This document shows positions 35,949 through 45,273 of a stretch of 64,000 nucleotides of DNA, piece by piece. This stretch comes from Candidatus Ideonella esbjergensis (GTDB lineage Bacteria; Pseudomonadota; Gammaproteobacteria; Burkholderiales; Burkholderiaceae_C), in contig JADJLP010000004.1 of NCBI GenBank assembly GCA_016710065.1, positions 62,001 to 126,000 on the forward strand. The letters are read 5' to 3'. Within the stretch, counting starts at the first letter, position 1. Each line of letters starts with the position of its first letter. Made by a program: the position numbers and the translations under genes. The notes below the pieces were generated by a model that saw nothing but the letters and a program-made list of their open reading frames with translations, was not told the origin of the DNA and did not search any database.

Positions 35949-36884
35949 TCAGAGTTCGGCCAGCAGCGGCGCGCTGTGCACGCGCCGGCCTGCCAGGATG
36001 CCGCGCCACCAAGGGCGGGGCTGGGCTGCAAAGTGCTGAGCATGGCGCTCGCCGCACAGCGTGAGTTGGGCAGGGCGGCCGGCCTGAGCCTCAGCCAACA
36101 GGGCGCGCAGCGGGCCGGCGTCGATGGCCTGCCAGGCCTCGGCCCAGGCGGCCCAGTCTTCGGCCAGGGCGGGTTCGCGCAGGGTCTCGATCACCTGCCA
36201 CGGGGTGGGCTCGGGCGAGGCTGGCTCAGCCGGCCCGGTGCCACTGAGCCAGAACGAGTTCACGGGCTTCAAGCCCTGCGCTTCACGCGCGTCGTTCACG
36301 GCGTGGGTGTAGAGCAGCATCTGCACCTCGGCCTGCAGGCGGCGGATGCGGCGGCCTTCCACTTGCATGGTGAGCCACAGGTCCACATTGCGGCCCACCA
36401 CGCGATCCAGCGAGGCGGTGGGCAACGTGGCCAGGCTCTCGTGCTCGGCATACCAGCGGCTGGGTGCGCCCCAGTGCAGGCGCCAGCCGTCGTCCTCAAA
36501 CAAGAACTTCACCGCATCAAAGAGCTGGCGCGAGGTGGCTTCGTCCAACTGCAAAGCGCCGGGGTGGGTGAGCGAGACCTGTTCGGTGCCCACATGCCAG
36601 TGAGAGGGGCTGAGCAGGCCCCAACCGCTGCCGGGCGTGGGCGCCAGGCCGTCGCGGCGTGCGGCTTCGGCGGCGGTGGGCAGCAGGCCGTCTTGAAGTG
36701 TCCAGCCACGCAGCTGGGCCAGCACGCGCTCGTGCGGGGCGCTGAGCGAGAGTTCTTCGCCGACCAGGCGCGGGCCGGCGTCCAGCCGCGCCAGCAGGCG
36801 TTCCAGGTGGGGCAGGGTGAGGGTGGTGGCCGCGTGGGCCGCCGACGGCGACATGGCCGAGGCAAAAGGGAGCACCAGGTGCAT
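35949..36884 (-). CDS. RpfE-like conserved protein (COG4255-type)
   Basis: 311 aa from the ATG at 36884 (MHLVLPFASAMSPSAAHAAT). No transmembrane segment; the only motifs visible are family-specific blocks such as LPHLERLLARL, GWGLLSPSHWHVG, EVQMLLYTHAVND and VNSFWLSGTG. From memory this matches proteins called RpfE or phosphoglycerate-mutase-like in Burkholderiales and Xanthomonas, also beside recJ. Its biochemical role is unknown; in Xanthomonas rpfE lies in the cluster for a diffusible signal, but no rpfF, rpfC or rpfG is here. Confidence 0.6.
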   Translation of the reverse strand: MHLVLPFASAMSPSAAHAATTLTLPHLERLLARLDAGPRLVGEELSLSAPHERVLAQLRGWTLQDGLLPTAAEAARRDGLAPTPGSGWGLLSPSHWHVGTEQVSLTHPGALQLDEATSRQLFDAVKFLFEDDGWRLHWGAPSRWYAEHESLATLPTASLDRVVGRNVDLWLTMQVEGRRIRRLQAEVQMLLYTHAVNDAREAQGLKPVNSFWLSGTGPAEPASPEPTPWQVIETLREPALAEDWAAWAEAWQAIDAGPLRALLAEAQAGRPAQLTLCGERHAQHFAAQPRPWWRGILAGRRVHSAPLLAEL

Positions 36885-36910
36885 GGGGCGGATTATCCAG
36901 GGCGTTGGAG

Positions 36911-36987
36911 CGCCCCCAAACCTGCCGCTGCGCGCCAGGCCCCCCGAGGGGGTTGAGTCAACTTGGGAGCGGCCCTGCGCTGACTCA
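36911..36987. repeat. CCCCCGAGGGGG-type intergenic repeat
   Basis: GCCCCCCGAGGGGG at its centre, then TTGAGTCAACTTGGGAGCGG and a complementary TGACTCAA at the right end. It fills the 151-bp gap between the divergent rpfE-like gene and lolC, so the lolC promoter must lie in or beside it. Confidence 0.75.
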
Positions 36988-37035
36988 AAGCCACCGGGTA
37001 GCATGCGGGCATGAGTTCACTTCTTTCCATGCCCC

Positions 37036-38287
37036 ATGTCCATGCCCTATGAATGGCAGGTGGGCTGGCGCTACACCCGCGCTGGCCGCGCCGGGCGGCG
37101 CAACGGCTTCATCTCTTTCATCTCCTTTGTCTCGGTCATCGGCATCGCGCTGGGCGTGGCGGCGCTGATCATCGTGCTCTCGGTGATGAACGGCTTTCAG
37201 AAGGAGGTGCGTGACCGCATGCTCTCGGCCATCGCCCATGTGGAGCTGATGGACGCCGGTGGCAATGCCTTGCCCGATTGGCATGCGTTGGCCAACCAGG
37301 CCCGGCAAGACCCCGCTGTGCGCGAGGCGGCGCCCTTTGTGGCGGTGCAGTCGCTGCTGGCGCGCGGCGAGGACATGCGCGGTGCGGTGGTGCGCGGCGT
37401 GCTGCCGGCGGAGGAAGACCGGCTCACCGACATGGCCGCCAAGCTCAAGCTCGATGGCACGCTGGACCAGCTGGAGCCTGGCGCCTGGCGCATCGTGCTG
37501 GGCGCCGAGCTGGCGCGCTCGCTGGGCGTGAAGCCGGGCGACACCGTCACCGTCATCACGCCTGGCGGCCAGGTGACGATGGCGGGCACCGTGCCACGCA
37601 CGCGGATGTTCACCGTGGTGGGCACCTTCAACGTGGGCCACTACGAGTACGACAGCGGCATGGCCTTGATCCACATGGACGATGCCGCGCGGCTTTACCG
37701 CACCGGCGGCCCCACGGGGGTGCAGCTCAAGCTGGCCAACGTGAACCAGGCCCGTGAAGTGGGCCAGCGCCTGGCCGACCGCCTGGGCCCGGGCGTGATC
37801 GTGCGTGACTGGACCCGCACCAATGCCGTGTGGTTCGACGCCGTGCAGGTGGAAAAGCGCATGATGTTCATCATCCTCACCCTGATCGTGGCGGTGGCGG
37901 CGTTCAACCTCGTCTCCACGCTGGTGATGACGGTGACCGACAAGCGCGCCGACATCGCCATCCTGCGCACCCTGGGGGCCAGCCCGCGTTCGGTGATGGG
38001 CATCTTCGTGGTGCAGGGCGCCACGGCCGGCGTCATCGGCACGCTGGCCGGCGTCACGCTGGGCCTGCTGGTGGCGTTCAATGTCGACCCCATCGTGCGC
38101 AGCATCGAAGGCCTGCTCAACGTGAGCTTTCTGCCCGGCAGCCTCTACCTCATCAGCCGCATGCCCAGCGACCCGCAGATGTCCGACATCCTGCCCATCG
38201 CCCTCATCTCGCTGGTGCTGTCCTTCCTGGCCACCCTCTACCCCAGCTGGCGCGCCAGCCGGGTGAACCCGGCGGAGGCCTTGCGCT

Positions 38288-38295
<8 letters not shown>
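37036..38295 (+). CDS. lolC: Lipoprotein-releasing ABC transporter permease LolC/LolE
   Basis: 419 aa. Membrane segments at about 22-47 (FISFVSVIGIALGVAALIIV), 278-300, 325-350 and 383-403, with a periplasmic MacB-like domain of about 220 residues between the first two. EALRYE at the C-terminus is typical. With LolD it releases outer-membrane lipoproteins from the inner membrane to LolA. Only one permease gene is present, so it may serve as a homodimer (LolF-like) or have its partner elsewhere. A second ATG (37042) is an equally likely start. Confidence 0.92.
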
Positions 38296-39031
<736 letters not shown>

Positions 39032-39050
39032 GCGCCTGGCGGGCTCGGTG

Positions 39051-39914
39051 ATGTGGATCGACACCCATTGCCATCTGGACGCTGCCGAGTTCGACGCCGA
39101 CCGCGATGCGGTGTGGCAGGCGGCCGTGGCGGTGGGCGTGACGATGCAGGTGCTGCCTGCCGTGGCGGTGGCCAACTTCGATGCCGTGCGCAGCCTCGCC
39201 TACCGGTACGGCCTGGCCTACGCCCTGGGCATTCACCCGCTGTACGTGGACCAGGCAGGCGAGGGCGATCTGGATGCGTTGGCCCAGGCGCTGCAAGACC
39301 ACCGCGACGATCCGCGCCTGGTGGCCGTGGGCGAGATCGGCCTGGACCACTTTGTACCGGGGCTGAATCTGGAGCGGCAGGCACAGTTCTACGAGGCCCA
39401 GCTCAAACTGGCTCGCAAAGCCGGCCTGCCCGTGATACTGCACGTGCGCCGTTCGGTCGACGCGCTGCTCAAGGGGCTGCGCCGCATCGCCGTGCAGGGT
39501 GGCATTGCCCACGCCTTCAATGGCAGTGCGCAGCAGGCGAACGAGTTCGTTCAACAGGGCTTCAAGCTGGGCTTTGGCGGGGCCATGACCTTTGAGCGTG
39601 CACACAACATCCGCGCGCTGGCCGCCGCTCTGCCCGAACAAGCCATCGTGCTGGAGACCGATGCCCCCGACATCCCGCCGCAATGGCTGTACCGCACGGC
39701 CGGGCAGCGCGCAAGTGGCGATACCAGCCGCAACGCGCCGGCCGAGTTGCCGCGCATCGCGCAGACCTTGGCCGAGTTGCGAGGTTGGACGAAGGAGCAG
39801 ACTGCCGTCATCACCACGGCCAACGCGATGGCCGCGCTGCCCAAGCTGGCAGCGCTTCCCCGTCATTCCCGCGAAGAGCCTGCTCCCGCGAAGGTGTGGG
39901 GCGGGAATCCATGA
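39051..39914 (+). CDS. tatD: TatD family metal-dependent hydrolase
   Basis: 287 aa from the ATG at 39051 (a GTG directly before it is also possible). TIM-barrel amidohydrolase motifs: IDTHCHLDAAEFD, AVGEIGLD, VILHVRR, HAFNGS and VLETDAPD. Members are Mg-dependent DNases or deacylases; this one resembles the YcfH/YjjV group. The last 18 residues (LPRHSREEPAPAKVW...) come from a TCATTCCCGCG repeat that also supplies the stop codon. That TGA overlaps the next start as ATGA. Confidence 0.88.
   Translation: MWIDTHCHLDAAEFDADRDAVWQAAVAVGVTMQVLPAVAVANFDAVRSLAYRYGLAYALGIHPLYVDQAGEGDLDALAQALQDHRDDPRLVAVGEIGLDHFVPGLNLERQAQFYEAQLKLARKAGLPVILHVRRSVDALLKGLRRIAVQGGIAHAFNGSAQQANEFVQQGFKLGFGGAMTFERAHNIRALAAALPEQAIVLETDAPDIPPQWLYRTAGQRASGDTSRNAPAELPRIAQTLAELRGWTKEQTAVITTANAMAALPKLAALPRHSREEPAPAKVWGGNP
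39862..39910. repeat. TCATTCCCGCG repeat forming the tatD 3' end
   Basis: GTCATTCCCGCGAAGAGCCT at the left and GGGCGGGAATCC at the right, an imperfect hairpin. It is read through as the tatD C-terminal tail and leads straight into the ATGA overlap with the glycosylase gene. Confidence 0.8.
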
Positions 39915-40507
39915 GCGCCAAACCGCCTCCCCCGTCATTCCCGCGCAGGCGGGAATCCATGGGTGCGACGCCGCGAGTGCTGGATTCCCGCCTTCGCGGG
40001 AATGACGAAATCCGCCTGATCGGTCTGGACCCGGTGGTCTCGCCCACCACGCGCTTGCTGGTGCTGGGCAGCTTCCCCGGCGTGGCGTCGCTGAGGGCCC
40101 ACCAGTACTACGCCCACCCGCGCAACCACTTCTGGCCCATCGTGGGAAGGCTGCTGGGGGTGAAGCTGGCGGCCTTGCCGTATGAACAACGACTGAGCAT
40201 CGCACACGAGCGCGGCTTGGGCATCTGGGACACCTATGCCGCCTGCCAGCGCGAGGGCAGCCTGGACAGCGCGATCGAGAAAGCCGAGTTCAACGACCTG
40301 GCCGGCCTGGTGGCCACGCTGCCGCTGCTGCGTGGCATCGCTCACAACGGCGGCGAATCTGCCCGCGGCCTGAAGTTCACAGCCTCGTTCGGTGTGCCGG
40401 TGTTCAAGCTTCCCTCTACCAGCCCGGCCAATGCGAGCTGGCACTTCGAGCGCAAACTACAGGCTTGGCACGAAGCCTTCGTGGCCTGCTCACTGATCCC
40501 TGCATGA
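39911..40507 (+). CDS. DNA-deoxyinosine glycosylase (UDG superfamily)
   Basis: 198 aa if started at the ATGA overlap with tatD; the ATG at 39959 is an alternative. The uracil-DNA-glycosylase fold appears as VLGSFPGVASLRAHQYYAHP then RNHFWPIVGRL, GIWDTYAACQREGSLD, and LPSTSPANA. This matches the TIGR04274 hypoxanthine-DNA glycosylase family, which excises deoxyinosine. About 25 N-terminal residues (SFPRRRES ... LDSRLRGND) are a translated repeat, and the conserved domain starts only at LIGLDPVVSPTTRLL. Its stop overlaps the next gene's ATG. Confidence 0.82.
   Translation: MSAKPPPPSFPRRRESMGATPRVLDSRLRGNDEIRLIGLDPVVSPTTRLLVLGSFPGVASLRAHQYYAHPRNHFWPIVGRLLGVKLAALPYEQRLSIAHERGLGIWDTYAACQREGSLDSAIEKAEFNDLAGLVATLPLLRGIAHNGGESARGLKFTASFGVPVFKLPSTSPANASWHFERKLQAWHEAFVACSLIPA
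39934..40006. repeat. Inverted TCATTCCCGCG repeat pair in the glycosylase 5' region
   Basis: GTCATTCCCGCGCAGGCGGG at 39934 and CCCGCCTTCGCGGGAATGAC ending at 40006 face each other across about 30 bases. It is the same paired form as at 15,866, but here it is in frame with the downstream gene. Confidence 0.85.
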
Positions 40508-41283
40508 ACCGAAAAACAAACTCTAACGAAATGGTCGGTGCCACGATGTCCGAGATGGACGGCGTGCGCTTCCTGCACCTCGACTCGATCTGGATCCAGG
40601 GGGCGATGCGCATCGCCAAACCCAGCCAGCTGGAGCTGGAATACATCCAACGCATGATGGCCTGGATGCTGTGGCGCCCGCAGGCCGAGGTGGCCGATGG
40701 CCACGCCGTGCAACTGGGCCTGGGTGCGGCGGCCATCACGCGCTTTTGCCACAAGGTGTTGCGCATGCAGACCACGGCGGTGGAGATCAACCCCACCGTC
40801 ATCCACGCCTGCAGGCTGTGGTTTCGACTGGGCGATGACGACACCAAGCTCAGCGTGGTCAACACCGACGCGGCGCGCTGGGTGACCGACCCGGTCAACC
40901 GCCACAGCGCCCAGGTGCTGAACGTGGACTTGTACGACCACGACGCCGCCGCGCCGGTGCTGGACGACGAAGCGTTCTACGCCGCCTGCCGCGACGTGCT
41001 GGACGAAGGCGGCCTGATGACGGTGAACCTGTTCGGCCACGCCAGCAGCTTCGGCCGCAGTGCAGGCCGCATTGCCCGCGTGTTCGGGCTGGACCAGGTG
41101 TGGAGTCTGCGCCCCACCAAGGAGGGCAACACCGTGATCGTCGCCGCGCGCAACGTGGCCGTTCCGGACCGCCATGAGCTCACAGCCCGGGCCGAAGACA
41201 TCGAACTGCGCTGGGGCTTGCCCGCGCGCAAGTGGCTGCGCATGGTGAGGCCGCTGGACCCTGCGGAGTTGACACATGAATGA
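40504..41283 (+). CDS. Spermidine synthase-like methyltransferase-fold protein
   Basis: 259 aa; the ATG forms an ATGA overlap with the glycosylase stop. The Rossmann core has LGLGAAAITRFCHKVL, an acidic residue in TTAVEINPTVIHACRLWF, and VDLYDHDAAAPVLDDEAFY, the layout of SpeE-like proteins. The N-terminal domain is reduced, and the substrate pocket aspartates of true spermidine synthases cannot be confirmed by eye. A polyamine role is therefore only suggested. Confidence 0.75.
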   Translation: MNRKTNSNEMVGATMSEMDGVRFLHLDSIWIQGAMRIAKPSQLELEYIQRMMAWMLWRPQAEVADGHAVQLGLGAAAITRFCHKVLRMQTTAVEINPTVIHACRLWFRLGDDDTKLSVVNTDAARWVTDPVNRHSAQVLNVDLYDHDAAAPVLDDEAFYAACRDVLDEGGLMTVNLFGHASSFGRSAGRIARVFGLDQVWSLRPTKEGNTVIVAARNVAVPDRHELTARAEDIELRWGLPARKWLRMVRPLDPAELTHE

Positions 41284-41311
41284 GCAGCGCTGCGCGCGCC
41301 ATCCGCTTCCC

Positions 41312-41356
41312 GTCATTCCCGCGCAGAGCCTGCCCCCGCGAAGGCGTGGGAATGAC
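41312..41356. repeat. TCATTCCCGCG repeat before the PilB-like gene
   Basis: GTCATTCCCGCGCAGAGCCT to GGCGTGGGAATGAC, a single imperfect hairpin filling most of the 96-bp gap between the spermidine synthase-like and ATPase genes. Confidence 0.8.
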
Positions 41357-41379
41357 GGGCGCTTTTAGATGCTCCCCAC

Positions 41380-43200
41380 ATGACCGCCAGCACCTCACCC
41401 CCCCGTGCCGCTGCCAAGCCCCACACCCTGCCCAAGGGCAAGCTCGACCTGCGCCATCTGCTCAAGTGGTTGCGCGACGACGGTTTACTCAAGACCACCG
41501 AGGCCGAGCAACTGGCCAAGCGCTTTGGCCAGACCGATTCCAGCCTGCACCCGCTGGCACGCCTGGGCGGTGCCGGGTTGTTGAACCTGCAAGACGGACA
41601 GCCGCTGGACACAGAGGCGCTCACGCGCTGGCTGGCGGCGCGCTATGGCTTGAGCTTTCAGCGCATTGACCCGCTGCGCGTTGACGCCAGCCGCGTGGCC
41701 GACGTGATGTCGCTGGGCTATGCCGAGACCCGCAAGGCCCTGCCGGTGGCCTATGGCCCGACCCAGGTCACCATCGCCACCTGCGAGCCCTTCGACACCG
41801 AGTGGGTGAGCGAGATCGAGTCCCACACCCGGCGCACGCTCAAGCTGGTGCTGGTGACGCCCGACGACCTCACGCGCTACACGGCCGAGTTCTACAAGCT
41901 CGCGCAGAGCGTGCACGTGGCGCGCAAGGGCGAGGGCAGCACCTCGGCCGCCAACAGCTTCGAGCAGCTGGTGGATTTAAAGGCACGCGACAACCTGGAC
42001 GCCAACGACCAGGGCGTGGTGCAAATCGTCGACTGGCTGTGGCAGTACGCCTTCGAGCAGCGCGCCAGCGACATCCACCTGGAGCCGCGCCGCGACACCG
42101 GCGCCATCCGCTTTCGCATCGACGGTGTGCTGCACCTGGTGCACCAGGTGCCGGCCACGGTGATGGCCGCGATGACGGCGCGCATCAAGCTGCTGGGCCG
42201 CATGGACGTGATCGAGCGCCGCCGCCCGCAAGATGGCCGCATCAAGACCCGCCGGCCCGACGGTGTGCCCGGCGGTGGCACTGAAGTGGAAATGCGCCTC
42301 TCCACGCTGCCCACCGCCTTTGGCGAAAAGGTGGTGATGCGCATCTTCGACCCCGGCACAGTGGACAAGCCTTTCGAGAGCCTGGGCTTCGGGCCCGAGG
42401 AGTCCAAGCTCTGGCAAGAGCTGATCGCACGGCCCCACGGCATCATCCTGGTGACCGGCCCCACGGGTTCGGGCAAGACCACTACGCTGTACTCCACGCT
42501 GAAAAAGCTGGCCACCGAGCAGGTGAATGTCTGCACCGTGGAAGATCCGATCGAAATGATCGAGCCGGCCTTCAACCAGACCCAGGTGCAGGCCGCCGTG
42601 GACCTGGGCTTTGCCGAGGGCCTGAGGGCGTTGATGCGGCAGGACCCGGACATCATCATGGTGGGCGAGATCCGCGACCTGGAAACCGCCGAGATGGCCA
42701 TCCAGGCCGCGCTCACCGGCCATTTGGTGTTCAGCACCGTTCACACCAACGACGCGCCGGCCACCATCACCCGGCTGGTGGACCTGGGTGTGCCGCCCTA
42801 TCTCATCTCGGCCACGGTGATTGGCGTGCTGGCCCAGCGCCTCACGCGCAGCCTGTGCCCGGCCTGCCGCGCGCCAGACACTGGCATGGGCCGCGAGGCC
42901 ATGGACGAACTGGCCAAGCCCTGGCACATCAACAAGAACCCCAGGGCCTACAAGGCCGTGGGCTGTCCAAAGTGCCGGCAGACCGGATACCGTGGCCGCG
43001 CCGCGTTGTATGAGCTGATGGTGGTGAGCGAACCTCTGCGCACGGCCATGCACCCACAGCTGGACGAAGCCAAACTGCGCCGCGCCGCCGCCCAGAACGG
43101 CCTGCGCCCGCTGCGCGTGGCCGGCCTGGCCAAGGTGGCCGAGGGCGCGACCTCGCTCGACGAAGTGCTGCGCTGCACCCCGCGCTGGGAAAACAGCTGA
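41380..43200 (+). CDS. GspE/PilB family secretion ATPase
   Basis: 606 aa. N-terminal MshEN/T2SSE-N-like domain (residues about 20-180), then the hexameric ATPase: Walker A GPTGSGKTTT, Asp box VEDPIEMIE, Walker B IIMVGEIRDLETAEMA, His box STVHTNDA. The zinc motif is CPAC plus CPKCRQTGYRGR near residues 490-530. It powers pilus or type II secretion assembly. No pilC, pilD, pilin or gsp gene is adjacent, so the system it serves cannot be told from the window. Confidence 0.87.
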   Translation: MTASTSPPRAAAKPHTLPKGKLDLRHLLKWLRDDGLLKTTEAEQLAKRFGQTDSSLHPLARLGGAGLLNLQDGQPLDTEALTRWLAARYGLSFQRIDPLRVDASRVADVMSLGYAETRKALPVAYGPTQVTIATCEPFDTEWVSEIESHTRRTLKLVLVTPDDLTRYTAEFYKLAQSVHVARKGEGSTSAANSFEQLVDLKARDNLDANDQGVVQIVDWLWQYAFEQRASDIHLEPRRDTGAIRFRIDGVLHLVHQVPATVMAAMTARIKLLGRMDVIERRRPQDGRIKTRRPDGVPGGGTEVEMRLSTLPTAFGEKVVMRIFDPGTVDKPFESLGFGPEESKLWQELIARPHGIILVTGPTGSGKTTTLYSTLKKLATEQVNVCTVEDPIEMIEPAFNQTQVQAAVDLGFAEGLRALMRQDPDIIMVGEIRDLETAEMAIQAALTGHLVFSTVHTNDAPATITRLVDLGVPPYLISATVIGVLAQRLTRSLCPACRAPDTGMGREAMDELAKPWHINKNPRAYKAVGCPKCRQTGYRGRAALYELMVVSEPLRTAMHPQLDEAKLRRAAAQNGLRPLRVAGLAKVAEGATSLDEVLRCTPRWENS

Positions 43201-43244
43201 TCACCTTGCCGTCACGAGCCGGGGTTTCAGTGGCTGTTGCCGCA

Positions 43245-43370
43245 CATAGCAGCCAGTCGTTGCTGAGCACCTGTCGTCATTCCCGCGAAGGCGCATATGC
43301 GCCTTCGCGGGAATGACGAGGCGAGGGTGCGGGAGTGACGGCAATGTGGTCACCATGGCCGGCTGCTATG
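43245..43370. repeat. 126-bp palindromic element with a 46-bp perfect palindrome
   Basis: Ends are perfect 10-bp inverted repeats, CATAGCAGCC (43245-43254) and GGCTGCTATG (43361-43370). Inside, 43,274-43,319 is perfectly self-complementary (23-bp arms: TCGTCATTCCCGCGAAGGCG, CAT, then the mirror). It lies between the convergent PilB-like and hslR genes. A one-sided copy is at 24,374. The structure suggests a non-autonomous mobile or REP-like element. Confidence 0.8.
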
Positions 43371-43428
43371 CGCCGTAAACAGCCGCCGGGTGTCGCTGCG
43401 TTCCTACGTTGTTGAACGCAAAAGCGTA

Positions 43429-43851
43429 TTACTCGTCGACCGAGGCGCTCCAGCGGTTCCAGTCGGCCAGTTGGCGCCGGTCGCGCTTGGTAGGGCGGCC
43501 GTGCTCGATGGCCTGGGCGGGCTCCACCCCTTGCCGGCGGTGTTCCCGCGCGGCTTCGCGGGCGGCCAGACTCTCGGCGGTGTCTTCGTAGAGTTGCTGG
43601 GCTGCAGGGGCGGGCCCGCGGATCTCGCTCAGGCCCAGCACCTGGATTTCCCGGGCGGGCAAGCCAGGCTCGCGCAGCGTCAGCCTGTCGCCCACCCGCA
43701 GGTCCTTGGCCGGCTTGGCGGCCTGGCCATTCACCTCGACCCGGTTCTTGTTGATGGCGTCCACCGCCACGGCGCGGGTCTTGAAGAAGCGTGCCGCCCA
43801 GAGCCATTTGTCCAGCCGCACCGGGTGTTCGCAGAGTTTGGGTTCGTTCAC
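43429..43851 (-). CDS. hslR: S4 RNA-binding heat-shock protein Hsp15
   Basis: 140 aa. N-terminal S4 domain: VRLDKWLWAARFFKTRAVAV, DAINKNRVEVNGQAAKPAKD, LRVGDRLTL. The tail is basic with REHRRQGVEPAQ and RPTKRDRRQLADW. Hsp15 binds free 50S subunits carrying a stalled nascent chain and helps recycle them. It lies 12 bp downstream of tctE on the same strand, which may be only incidental co-transcription. Confidence 0.93.
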   Translation of the reverse strand: MNEPKLCEHPVRLDKWLWAARFFKTRAVAVDAINKNRVEVNGQAAKPAKDLRVGDRLTLREPGLPAREIQVLGLSEIRGPAPAAQQLYEDTAESLAAREAAREHRRQGVEPAQAIEHGRPTKRDRRQLADWNRWSASVDE

Positions 43852-43863
43852 GGCTGCGGATTG

Positions 43864-45273
43864 TCACCGAACCGGGGGCGTGGCCAGTGGCAACCGCACC
43901 CGGGCGTCCAACCCGCCCAGTCGGCCCGTCACAACCCGGTTTTCCAGTTCGATCTGACCGCCCAGCGACAGCACGATGTCGTGGCAAATTGCCAACCCCA
44001 GGCCGGAGCCACTGTGGGCGTCGCCGGCGGCAAAGGGCTGAAACAGGCGCTGGCGCTGTGCCGGAGCGATACCGGGCCCATCGTCGGCGATGGTCAGTGC
44101 GGCGTGGCGGCCATCGGTGAGCAAGGTCATGTGCAAATGGCCGCCGGGCGGGCTGTGGCGAATGGCGTTGTGCAACAGGTTGCGGGTCAGCTCGCGCAAG
44201 GCCCACTCATGGCTCAGCACTGGGGCCGGCTGGGTGTGGATCTCGAAGTCGAGTTCGTGCTCGGCAATCAGTGCCGAGGTGTCCAGCGCCACGGCGCGGA
44301 TCAGCGCGGCCCAGTCGATCACCGTGGTGGGGGTCTGATGGCGCATCTGCTCCACCTTGGCCAGGGCCAGCATCTGGTTGGCCAGGGTGGTGGCGCGGTT
44401 GACGGTCTGGCCGATCTCGCGCAGTGCGGTGATGGGCTCCACGTCGCCACGCTGGGCTGACTGAACCTGAGCCCGCAGCACCGCCAGCGGCGTGCGCAAC
44501 TGGTGCGAGGTGTCGCGCACGAAGCGCTTCTGGTGCTCCAGCAGATCGCGCAGGCGGCTCATCAAGTGGTTGGTGGCGTCCACCAGGGGCCGTAGCTCAC
44601 GCGGGGCATCCACGGCAGACAAAGGCGTCAGGTCGCCCTCGGCTCGGGTGCCCAGTTCCCGGCTCAGTTGCTTGACAGGCTGGGTGGCACGGTGCACCAC
44701 AAACACCACCACCGCCGCGATCAGCAGCACCAGCAGGGCCTCTCGCCACAGCGTATCGACGAGCAAGCGCCGGGCCAGCGTCTGGCGCAGCTCCAGGGTC
44801 TCGGCCACCTGCACCGTGGCCATGCCCTGGCCCCCCGTCCAGGTGACGGGCGTCAGCAGCACGGCCACGCGCACGGGAACGCCCTGGTAGTCATCGTCAT
44901 AAAAATCCACCAGAGCAGCGTAAGGCCCCTTGACGGGCAATTGCCCTCGCCAGGCTGGCAGGGCCTCGAAGCCGGACACGGTCTCACCTTGAAAGCCGGT
45001 GACCTTGTAGTACAGCCGGCTGCGGTTGTCGGCCTCGAAAGGCTCCAGCGCCGAGTAAAGCAAGGTGGATTTCAGGCGCGGCTGGGCGGCTTGGTTCTCC
45101 ACCTCCAGCAATTCGCCCAGGGCCTTGGCGGTGGCCAGCAGGGTGCGGTCGTAGGCGGTGTCGGCGGCATGCAGGGCCTGGCGGTATAGCACGGCGGCGT
45201 TGACTGCGATGAAGGCCAGCACCGGCAGCAGAATGCCCAGCAACAGCCGTGCGCGCAGCGAGAGCCGGTTCAC
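43864..45273 (-). CDS. tctE: Sensor histidine kinase TctE
   Basis: 469 aa. Two membrane segments (about 10-30 and 178-198) enclose a 145-residue periplasmic domain of the TctE N-terminal type. HAMP is followed by the H-box DTSHQLRTPLAVLRAQVQ, N-box LLHNAIRHSPPGG, G1 DDGPGIA and G2 GSGLGLAI. Its start overlaps the tctD stop (ATGA). The divergent tctCBA transport genes mark it as a tricarboxylate or related carboxylate sensor. Confidence 0.9.
   Translation of the reverse strand: MNRLSLRARLLLGILLPVLAFIAVNAAVLYRQALHAADTAYDRTLLATAKALGELLEVENQAAQPRLKSTLLYSALEPFEADNRSRLYYKVTGFQGETVSGFEALPAWRGQLPVKGPYAALVDFYDDDYQGVPVRVAVLLTPVTWTGGQGMATVQVAETLELRQTLARRLLVDTLWREALLVLLIAAVVVFVVHRATQPVKQLSRELGTRAEGDLTPLSAVDAPRELRPLVDATNHLMSRLRDLLEHQKRFVRDTSHQLRTPLAVLRAQVQSAQRGDVEPITALREIGQTVNRATTLANQMLALAKVEQMRHQTPTTVIDWAALIRAVALDTSALIAEHELDFEIHTQPAPVLSHEWALRELTRNLLHNAIRHSPPGGHLHMTLLTDGRHAALTIADDGPGIAPAQRQRLFQPFAAGDAHSGSGLGLAICHDIVLSLGGQIELENRVVTGRLGGLDARVRLPLATPPVR

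Noticed and set aside
35949..36884. Part of an Rpf quorum-signalling cluster
   Set aside because: Only the rpfE-like gene is present next to recJ; no rpfF, rpfC or rpfG in the window.
41380..43200. Evidence for a type IV pilus or type II secretion locus here
   Set aside because: The ATPase gene stands alone; no pilin, platform protein, peptidase or secretin gene is adjacent.
39862..43319. TCATTCCCGCG repeats as a CRISPR array
   Set aside because: Copies are few, unevenly spaced, palindromic and of variable length, and there are no uniform spacers or cas genes.
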